A DNA stretch of 11,990 bases from an uncultured Clostridia bacterium (GTDB taxonomy: Bacteria > Bacillota > Clostridia > Oscillospirales > Acutalibacteraceae): positions 1 to 11,990 of the forward strand of contig CAMMKL010000041.1 in NCBI GenBank assembly GCA_946497265.1, in the 5' to 3' direction. A program made the position numbers and the translations under genes. The notes beneath the pieces are model-generated. The model made no database searches. It was not told the origin of the DNA and saw only the letters and a list, made by a program, of their open reading frames with translations. Below, one piece after another: positions 6,665-11,990 of this stretch (position 1 is the first letter of the stretch; every line of letters starts with the position of its first letter).

Positions 6665-7387
6665 ATGGCTGTTTGGAATCCATGGCATGGGTGTAAAAAG
6701 ATTTCACCCGGCTGCCTAAATTGCTATGTTTACCGCCGGGATGAACAATTTGGAAAAGACAGCTCCGTCGTAGACAAAACGGCGAACTTTTCTCTTCCGC
6801 TTTGTAAAAATCGAGCTGGGGAATATAAACTGAAAAACACCGGGGAAACGGTCTATACCTGTATGACATCGGATTTCTTTCTTCCGGAAGCAGACGAATG
6901 GCGCAAAGAGGCCTGGCGGATAATCCGTTTGAGGCGGGAACTGCATTTTGCTATCGTTACCAAACGAATACAACGCTTTTTGATCTCTTTGCCGGATGAT
7001 TGGGGAAATGGGTATGACAATGTGACCATTGTTTGTACCTGCGAAAATCAGGAACAGGCAGACGCCCGACTTCCAGCTTTTTTGCGTTTACCAATCCGCA
7101 ACCGGGAAATCATCATGGAACCAATGCTCGAAGAGATTCACATCGAGAAATATCTTGCTACCGGAAAAATACAAACTGTGATCTGCGGTGGGGAATCCGG
7201 GGAAAACGCCCGGCTTTGCCGTTATGACTGGATACTGGCAGTCAGGAAACAATGCGTTCAGTATCAAACCGCTTTCCATTTCAAGCAGACAGGGGCAAAA
7301 TTTCAAAAAGGGGACAGGCTTTACCGGATTGGCCGGCAGTGGCAGGAGGCGCAGGCGCGCAAGGCTGGAATTGACTATATGCCATAG
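6665..7387 (+). CDS. DUF5131 (phage Gp37/Gp68-like) three-Cys-motif protein
   Basis: 240 residues, complete in length for the short form of the family. The N-terminal signature WNPWHGCKKISPGCLNCY (4-21) places C10, C17 and C20 in a C-x6-C-x2-C cluster, which recalls the iron-sulfur motif of radical-SAM-like barrels. Later conserved segments are YTCMTSDFFLPEADEWR, IVTKRI, DDWGNGYDNVTIVCTCENQ, EPMLEEI, CGGESGENAR and HFKQTGA, which alternate strands and helices like a TIM barrel. The reaction is unknown. Family members occur on phages and in chromosomes, sometimes next to the partner TcmP, which I do not see here. ATG at 6665 has AGGGGGG (6650-6656) 8 bases upstream, an unusually G-rich site. 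No signal peptide is present, so it is cytoplasmic. Confidence 0.88.
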   Translation: MAVWNPWHGCKKISPGCLNCYVYRRDEQFGKDSSVVDKTANFSLPLCKNRAGEYKLKNTGETVYTCMTSDFFLPEADEWRKEAWRIIRLRRELHFAIVTKRIQRFLISLPDDWGNGYDNVTIVCTCENQEQADARLPAFLRLPIRNREIIMEPMLEEIHIEKYLATGKIQTVICGGESGENARLCRYDWILAVRKQCVQYQTAFHFKQTGAKFQKGDRLYRIGRQWQEAQARKAGIDYMP

Positions 7388-7708
7388 ACAACATTTGTTG
7401 GGCTGTACAGAAAACACAGAGGGCCTTATTGGGGCGGACATCCGCCCAGAGTTTCGCAGGGCTCCGACTGGAAGGAACTGAAAGGGTGTAAATCCGAGAA
7501 AAGGTTAGACGCCGTCGGCATGCGAAAAGTGTGTTCGCCGCCCGGTTCCCATAAAAATTGGAGCTTCCGACGTTTGATTTTGTATGCTGCGTATTGGCCG
7601 CACTGGCAGATTGCTGGATATACTATGGATCTCTGCCGGGCACAAACGGAAGAATTACGCGACGGCCATACAAAGAGACCAAATAAAATAGGAAAGAGGA
7701 TTTCTCCT
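7388..7708 (+). other. Structured, stop-free region before the Bce-type operon (leader or dispersed repeat candidate)
   Basis: No known gene. The frame of the upstream DUF5131 gene is open after its TAG stop for 107 codons up to the response-regulator ATG, but the implied peptide is rich in Trp, Cys, His and Pro, has no family likeness and no ribosome binding site. Structures seen: CAACA/TGTTG (7389-7400), a 7-bp stem GGGCGGA/TCCGCCC (7432-7447), and a longer interrupted hairpin at about 7511-7545 with core GCGAA/TTCGC. A possible -10 TATACT lies at 7619-7624, with TTGGCC at 7594-7599 (spacing 19, poor). The 7388-7560 part could be a dispersed repeat or a structured RNA. I could not match it to a known riboswitch. 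Confidence 0.4.
7432..7447 (+). other. 7-bp GC hairpin downstream of the DUF5131 gene
   Basis: GGGCGGA (7432-7438) pairs with TCCGCCC (7441-7447); in practice the loop would be ACAT after opening one pair. It is 45 bases after the DUF5131 stop. No T-run follows, so termination is doubtful. The outer sequence is shared with the feoA-feoB hairpin at 1303-1326, and both are followed by AG. Confidence 0.5.
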
Positions 7709-8380
7709 ATGTATCGGATATTAATTGTCGAAGATGAACCGGGGATTGCACAAGCCATAGCAGTTCAGGCTAAAAAGTGGAATTTGGAGGCTAAATGCGT
7801 TCGGGATTTTCGAAATGTAATGAAGGATTATTCTGAATTTGCCCCCCATTTGGTATTACTGGATATTGCATTGCCTTTTTTTAATGGGTATCATTGGTGT
7901 GTTGAAATTCGAAAAGTTTCCCAAATTCCGATCCTTTTCATCTCTTCGGCGGCAGACAATATGAATATTGTTATGGCTATGAACATGGGTGCGGACGATT
8001 TTATTGCAAAACCATTTGACCAGAACGTATTAATTGCCAAAATACAGGCCCTTTTACGGCGCGCCTATGATTTTGCCGCTGCGGTGCCCGTACTTGAGCA
8101 TCGCGGCGCTTTACTGAATACAGGCGATAACACGTTAACCTATCGAGAAGAACAAATCTCTTTAACCAAAAATGAATATCGGATCCTTTTAACGCTTTTG
8201 CAAAACAAAGGGAAGGTAGTAAGCCGGGAAAAGTTGATGGAACGGCTATGGGAGACCGACAGCTTTGTGGATGAGAACACCTTGACAGTCAATGTGAACC
8301 GATTAAGAAAAAAGTTGGACGCGGCAGGACTTACGGAATTTATTACGACCAAATTCGGCGTTGGGTATCTAATCATTTAA
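7709..8380 (+). CDS. BceR-type response regulator (OmpR family)
   Basis: 223 residues. The receiver domain (1-115) has acidic pocket E8/D9, phosphoacceptor D52 in LVLLDIALP, Ser at 79-80 and K101 in AKPF. The C-terminal winged helix (about 130-223) shows SLTKNEYRILLTLLQNKG, VSREKLMERLW, and VDENTLTVNVNRLRKKLD, the recognition-helix pattern of BceR/GraR/VirR regulators. It should activate genes for resistance to peptide antibiotics when phosphorylated by the kinase encoded 14 bases downstream. ATG at 7709 is chosen because the protein then begins MYRILIVEDE and AGAGGA lies 8 bases upstream; the open frame before it (from 7520) has no family match. The ribosome binding site can fold on itself (GGAAA with TTTCTCC, 7691-7707), possibly lowering translation. 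Confidence 0.93.
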   Translation: MYRILIVEDEPGIAQAIAVQAKKWNLEAKCVRDFRNVMKDYSEFAPHLVLLDIALPFFNGYHWCVEIRKVSQIPILFISSAADNMNIVMAMNMGADDFIAKPFDQNVLIAKIQALLRRAYDFAAAVPVLEHRGALLNTGDNTLTYREEQISLTKNEYRILLTLLQNKGKVVSREKLMERLWETDSFVDENTLTVNVNRLRKKLDAAGLTEFITTKFGVGYLII

Positions 8381-8394
8381 AGTGAGGTCGCTAT

Positions 8395-9390
8395 ATGAAA
8401 TTTCTGGTTCGTTACGCCAAGCAGCACAGGCTTGGCATTGTCGTTCTCTTCCTGTTTTGTATTATTTTTTTAATCGTCTTTCTTCTATACCGGCTGCCCG
8501 TGGGTGCCGTACTGTATCCGGCATTCCTTTGCGGGGTGGTAGGGCTTTCGCTCCTGATTTATGATTGCAATAGAGCGTATCAAAAGCATTGCCGGCTTCA
8601 GGATATCCTAAAATTATCTGCTACCCTGATAGAGCAGCCCCTTCCGGCAATCGATTCACAGTTAGACGCAGATTATCAGCAGATCATCCGTCAACTTCGA
8701 GAAGAACAAAAGCGGTTGGAAAACCGGAAGAACCTTCAATTCTCGGATATGGTAGATTATTTTACGGTTTGGGCGCATCAGATAAAAACCCCAATCGCCT
8801 CCATGAGGCTGTCCCTGCAAAATGAAGATTCCGAACTCTCCCGACGGTTGTCGGAAGACCTCTTCCGTATCGAGCAATATGTAGAGATGGTGCTTTGTTA
8901 TCTTCGTCTGGATTCCGAATATACCGATTATGTGATTCGTGAACAGGATTTGGATGTAATCATCAAACAGGCCGTCCGGAAATTTTCAGGGCAGTTTATT
9001 CGCAAAAAAATCCGGCTGAAATACGAACCGGTTAACGCCAGCGTGGTTACCGATGAAAAGTGGCTACAGTTTGTTTTGGAGCAGGTATTATCCAACGCCT
9101 TAAAATATACGCCGGACGGGGGAACCGTTTGCATTGATATGGAACGTCCACATACCCTTTGTATCCGGGATACCGGAATCGGCATCGCACCGGAAGATTT
9201 GCCGCGCATATTTGAAAAAGGGTATACTGGATACAATGGGCGAAACGACAAGAAAGCTACTGGGCTGGGGCTGTACCTTTGCAGACGGATCTGCAAAAAC
9301 CTGGGCCATGGCATCACAGCGAATTCTTCTTTTGATAGCGGTACGGTTATCCGGATACACTTGGAACAAAAAAGACTGGAGCTGGAGTAA
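8395..9390 (+). CDS. BceS-type intramembrane-sensing histidine kinase
   Basis: 331 residues. Two membrane helices (about 13-33 and 36-56) are joined by a loop of only a few residues, so there is no external sensor domain. This is the mark of intramembrane-sensing kinases that receive the signal from the partner transporter. The dimerisation/phosphoacceptor helix carries H128 in VWAHQIKTPIASMRL. ATP-binding motifs follow: N box EQVLSNALKYTP (N234), G1 DTGIG (259-263), F box RIFEKGYTG (271-279) and G2 GLGL (290-293). It should phosphorylate D52 of the regulator encoded just upstream. ATG at 8395 has GAGG 7 bases upstream. The gene ends one base before the inverted repeat at 9391. Confidence 0.93.
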   Translation: MKFLVRYAKQHRLGIVVLFLFCIIFLIVFLLYRLPVGAVLYPAFLCGVVGLSLLIYDCNRAYQKHCRLQDILKLSATLIEQPLPAIDSQLDADYQQIIRQLREEQKRLENRKNLQFSDMVDYFTVWAHQIKTPIASMRLSLQNEDSELSRRLSEDLFRIEQYVEMVLCYLRLDSEYTDYVIREQDLDVIIKQAVRKFSGQFIRKKIRLKYEPVNASVVTDEKWLQFVLEQVLSNALKYTPDGGTVCIDMERPHTLCIRDTGIGIAPEDLPRIFEKGYTGYNGRNDKKATGLGLYLCRRICKNLGHGITANSSFDSGTVIRIHLEQKRLELE

Positions 9391-9412
9391 CTTCTTACAA
9401 AATTGTAAGAAG
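9391..9412. promoter_or_regulatory. BceR-type operator (perfect inverted repeat)
   Basis: CTTCTTACAA (9391-9400) and TTGTAAGAAG (9403-9412) are perfect 10-bp arms around AA. The core TTACA-AAAT-TGTAA matches the TNACA-N4-TGTAA site that I know for BceR-like regulators of Firmicutes. It begins directly after the kinase stop codon and upstream of the transporter genes, the expected place for autoregulation of the transporter. A further half-site TGTAA lies at 9424-9428. Confidence 0.75.
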
Positions 9413-9413
9413 C

Positions 9414-9462
9414 AAGCGGGAAATGTAAGCCGATTCAATGGCGATGCATTTCCCGCTTTTGT
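9414..9462 (+). terminator. Hairpin terminator between kinase and transporter genes
   Basis: AAGCGGGAAATG (9414-9425) and CATTTCCCGCTT (9447-9458) form a perfect 12-bp stem with a 21-base loop, followed by TTGTT, giving TTTTGTT across the stem end. It probably ends the regulator-kinase transcript. It sits between the operator and the TATAAT at 9463-9468, so it is also part of the transporter promoter region. Confidence 0.65.
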
Positions 9463-9468
9463 TATAAT
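9463..9468 (+). promoter_or_regulatory. -10 box of the transporter promoter
   Basis: TATAAT lies 30 bases before the ATPase start. The best -35 candidate is TGGCGA (9439-9444, spacing 18), which is poor. That fits a promoter needing an activator bound upstream at 9391-9412, although the distance is long for direct contact. Confidence 0.6.
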
Positions 9469-9498
9469 AAAACCAAACGAAATACAGGAGGATTTGAT

Positions 9499-10263
9499 AT
9501 GAGTATTTTGGAAGTCAACGGACTGAAAAAAATTTATACCACCCGTTTCGGTGGAAATAAAGTAGAAGCCCTAAAACATGTGACCTTTAGTGTGGAACAA
9601 GGCGAATATGTGGCCATTATGGGGGAATCCGGTTCGGGAAAAACCACCCTTCTCAATATTTTGGCGGCGTTGGATAAACCCACAGGAGGAACGGTACTGC
9701 TGGATGGGAAGGATCTGTCCAAGATCAAAGAATCGGATATTTCCGCCTTCCGCAGGGATAACCTGGGGTTTGTTTTCCAGGATTTTAATTTGCTGGATAC
9801 TTTTTCATTGGAAGATAATATCTATCTGCCGCTGGTGCTGGCTGGAAAACGGTATGAAGAGATGAACCGGCGTCTGATCCCAATTGCGCAGCAGTTAGGG
9901 ATAACCGATCTTCTGAAAAAATATCCATATGAGGTTTCCGGCGGGCAAAAACAACGCGCTGCCGTGGCAAGGGCCCTGATTACCCATCCCAGACTGGTGT
10001 TGGCCGACGAACCCACCGGCGCTTTGGATTCCAAGGCCACCGACGAATTGCTGCGCCTGTTCCGGGAGATCAATCAAAACGGCCAGACCATCCTCATGGT
10101 AACCCATTCCGTAAAGGCGGCCAGCCACGCCGAAAGGGTGCTTTTTATCAAAGATGGAGAGGTGTTCCATCAGATTTACCGTGGGAACAGCACCAACGGA
10201 CAGCTTTACCAGAAGATTTCAGATACTCTGACCTTGCTTGCGACGGGCGGTGACAGAACATGA
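9499..10263 (+). CDS. BceA-type ABC transporter ATP-binding protein
   Basis: 254 residues, the usual size for a MacB/BceA-class ATPase. Motifs in order: Walker A GESGSGKT (42-49), Q-loop Q94 in FVFQDFNLLD, ABC signature VSGGQ (146-150), Walker B LVLADE (166-171), D-loop GALDS (174-178) and switch H203 in MVTHS. It powers the permease encoded directly after it; such pairs free lipid II-cycle targets from bacitracin-like or lantibiotic peptides and report transport flux to the kinase. ATG at 9499 has AGGAGG 7 bases upstream, a very strong site. Its stop overlaps the permease start (ATGA at 10260-10263), so expression of the two is coupled. Confidence 0.94.
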   Translation: MSILEVNGLKKIYTTRFGGNKVEALKHVTFSVEQGEYVAIMGESGSGKTTLLNILAALDKPTGGTVLLDGKDLSKIKESDISAFRRDNLGFVFQDFNLLDTFSLEDNIYLPLVLAGKRYEEMNRRLIPIAQQLGITDLLKKYPYEVSGGQKQRAAVARALITHPRLVLADEPTGALDSKATDELLRLFREINQNGQTILMVTHSVKAASHAERVLFIKDGEVFHQIYRGNSTNGQLYQKISDTLTLLATGGDRT

Positions 10264-11990
10264 AAAAAGGGTTTTATTCCAAACTGGCCTGGACGGGAAT
10301 GCGGAAAAACAAAAAACTATACACGCCCTATATCCTTACCTGTATCGGTATGGTAATGATGTTTTATATCGTCTCCTTCTTAACCGGCAGCGATGTTCTC
10401 AAAAGCATGGCCGGCGGGGATACCATGCAAAGCATATTGGGTCTGGGCTGCGGAGTTATCGGCGTATTTGCATTGATCTTTCTGTTTTATACCAATTCAT
10501 TCCTGATCCGCAGGAGGAAAAAGGAATTTGGCCTTTACAATATTTTGGGGATGGGAAAATGGAATTTAGCCCGCGTCCTTTTCTGGGAAAGTATGATGAT
10601 CGCAGCCATTTCCTTGTCTGTCGGCTTATTTGCGGGTATTGCCCTATCGAAACTGGCAGAATTGGGGATGGTGAATGTCTTGGAAGGGACAGCCTCGTTC
10701 TCCATGGCAATCGCACCCGCCGCTATCTTACAGACAATCGGTCTGTTCGCGGTGATCTTTTTTCTAATCCTGCTAAATACTCTGCGCCAGATCCATTTGA
10801 CCAATCCGATTGAGTTGCTGCGCAGTGAAAGTGCGGGGGAAAAACCGCCGAAGGCGAATTGGTTTTTCGCTTTGGCCGGCGCGATGGTTCTGGCCGGCGC
10901 TTACTATCTTGCAATTTCTATTGAAGATCCCATGGCGGCCATGCTATTGTTTTTTGTGGCGGGTATTATGGTGATCGTCGCCACTTATATGCTGTTTATG
11001 GCCGGCTCAGTAGCGGTTTGCCGAATCCTGCAAAAGAAAAAGAAGTATTATTATAAGACAAACCATTTCGTTTCGGTTTCCTCCATGATGTACCGTATGA
11101 AACGAAACGGCGCGGGGCTTGCCTCTATCTGTATCCTTTGTACGATGGTACTTGTTATGGTATCCTCTACGGTCTGCCTTTATATCGGCGCGGAGGATAC
11201 CCTGCGTACCCGGTATCCCCGCCATATTAATATGGATACAACGGTAAGCGGCGTTGAACTGTTAGACTCAAAAACGCCGGATGATATCCGAACGCTTACC
11301 AGCCAGGTAGTTTCCGAAAACGGCCTTTCTATTCAAAATGTTTTGGATTATCGGGTCGCCGCATTTGCGGGCTATATTCATGAAGGGCGTATTGAAACAG
11401 ACCATTCCAATCTTTATGCTTTCCAGATTAGCGGCTATTCCGATGTTTGGCAGATTTTTATCGTACCATTAGAGGATTATAACCGGCTGATGGGACAGAC
11501 GGAAACGTTACAGCCCGGCGAGGCCTTACTCTACACCACCAAGCAGGGGAATTACGACCGGAACACCATTGCTATTGGTGAGGGCGAACCGCTTCAAATC
11601 AAAAAGGTTGTCTCTGATTTTGCCGACAATGGGTTGGACACTATGCAGATGATTCCTTCCCTATATCTGTTTGTACCGAATTTCAACGAAGTAACCGCCC
11701 CATTGTTGGAGCTTACCGATACCGATGACCGTAGCATTGTTGATCTGCATTGGTTTTATGGATTCGATCTGGATTGCGATGACGAAATGCAGATCAGTAT
11801 CCAGAAACAGCTTAGCCAAGGTCTACAGCAGTTTTCCAAGGAAGAGGGGGCCTTTTTCACATTATTGGAGGGCGTTGCACAAGAACGGGCAGGGTTTTAC
11901 GGCCTATATGGAGGGCTGTTTTTCCTGGGGGTCCTTTTGGGGATCGTCTTCTTATTTGCCGCCGTACTGATCATGTACTATAAACAGATC
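10260..11990 (+). CDS. BceB-type ABC permease (FtsX-like), 3' end beyond the window
   Basis: 577 codons are open from ATG at 10260 to the right edge with no stop, so the C-terminus is missing. Hydrophobic segments lie at about 22-42, 58-81, 108-130, 153-173, 201-220, 226-250 and 286-308. Then comes a large extracellular domain (about 310-552) and the start of an eighth segment at the edge (about 553-575). This is the BceB plan of ten helices with a big external domain between helices 7 and 8, so about two more helices should follow. KEFGLYNILGMGKWNL (88-103) after helix 2 is the family's coupling region, contacting the ATPase. The external domain is thought to bind the peptide or its lipid-linked target. 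The gene overlaps the ATPase gene by 4 bases. Confidence 0.93.
   Translation, partial: MKKGFYSKLAWTGMRKNKKLYTPYILTCIGMVMMFYIVSFLTGSDVLKSMAGGDTMQSILGLGCGVIGVFALIFLFYTNSFLIRRRKKEFGLYNILGMGKWNLARVLFWESMMIAAISLSVGLFAGIALSKLAELGMVNVLEGTASFSMAIAPAAILQTIGLFAVIFFLILLNTLRQIHLTNPIELLRSESAGEKPPKANWFFALAGAMVLAGAYYLAISIEDPMAAMLLFFVAGIMVIVATYMLFMAGSVAVCRILQKKKKYYYKTNHFVSVSSMMYRMKRNGAGLASICILCTMVLVMVSSTVCLYIGAEDTLRTRYPRHINMDTTVSGVELLDSKTPDDIRTLTSQVVSENGLSIQNVLDYRVAAFAGYIHEGRIETDHSNLYAFQISGYSDVWQIFIVPLEDYNRLMGQTETLQPGEALLYTTKQGNYDRNTIAIGEGEPLQIKKVVSDFADNGLDTMQMIPSLYLFVPNFNEVTAPLLELTDTDDRSIVDLHWFYGFDLDCDDEMQISIQKQLSQGLQQFSKEEGAFFTLLEGVAQERAGFYGLYGGLFFLGVLLGIVFLFAAVLIMYYKQI

Noticed and set aside
7478..7500. 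GGGTGTAAATCCGAG resembling part of a cobalamin riboswitch core
   Set aside because: The other conserved blocks, notably the GCCACTG box and the flanking core, are missing, and the downstream genes have no link to cobalamin.
7508..7548. Hairpin resembling group II intron domain V (GCCG ... CGGTTC)
   Set aside because: Bulges lie on both strands, the GNRA loop and AGC triad are absent, and no reverse transcriptase or other intron domain is nearby.
7426..7758. 110-codon open frame on the minus strand
   Set aside because: It lies over the structured region and the start of the regulator gene, lacks a ribosome binding site that I can see, and resembles no family; probably a by-product of the same low-stop sequence.
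10238..10813. 191-codon plus-strand frame overlapping the permease
   Set aside because: It is out of frame with the 577-codon permease frame that starts at the ATGA overlap and has clear membrane and coupling motifs.

Overview
The window looks like chromosomal DNA from an anaerobic, low-to-mid-GC Firmicute of class Clostridia, probably an Oscillospirales/Ruminococcaceae-type gut or sludge bacterium. This is inferred from gene content and protein style: a Clostridia-type FeoB, a Bce-type peptide-resistance module, a lipoprotein nuclease with a Clostridia-type partner gene, and strong AGGAGG-like ribosome binding sites. No rRNA, tRNA, CRISPR array, transposase or phage structural gene was seen.

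Layout. Positions 3-362 hold the 3' end of an unrecognised gene running in from the left. Positions 412-855 (minus) encode an MntR/DtxR-family metal-dependent repressor. It is divergent from an iron-uptake cluster on the plus strand: feoA (1020-1253), feoB (1358-3508), a polytopic membrane protein of the DUF2238/YjdF type (3582-4232) and a small helical, possibly ferritin-like protein (4297-4725). A strong hairpin terminator closes this cluster at 4746-4774.

An extended -10 promoter (4930-4938) then starts a two-gene unit: a 135-residue cytoplasmic protein of unknown function (4996-5403), translationally coupled through an ATGA overlap to a lipoprotein DNA/RNA non-specific endonuclease (5400-6287). 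A 377-base stretch without a gene follows, then an orphan DUF5131 (phage Gp37/Gp68-like) three-Cys protein (6665-7387).

Positions 7388-7708 are non-coding or doubtful, structured, and unusually free of stop codons in one frame. They lead into a Bce-type antimicrobial-peptide sensing and detoxification module: response regulator (7709-8380), intramembrane-sensing histidine kinase (8395-9390), ABC ATPase (9499-10263) and a large FtsX-like permease (10260 to the right edge, incomplete). Between kinase and ATPase lies a near-ideal BceR-type operator (9391-9412), a 12-bp hairpin and a TATAAT box. This suggests that the kinase-regulator pair controls the transporter through this site.

The most unusual items are the nuclease plus small-protein pair, which in layout resembles the NucA/Nin nuclease-inhibitor pair of Bacillus; the intramembrane-acidic membrane protein and helical protein attached to feoAB; and the structured, stop-free leader at 7388-7708. 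No wholly new system can be proven from the sequence alone.
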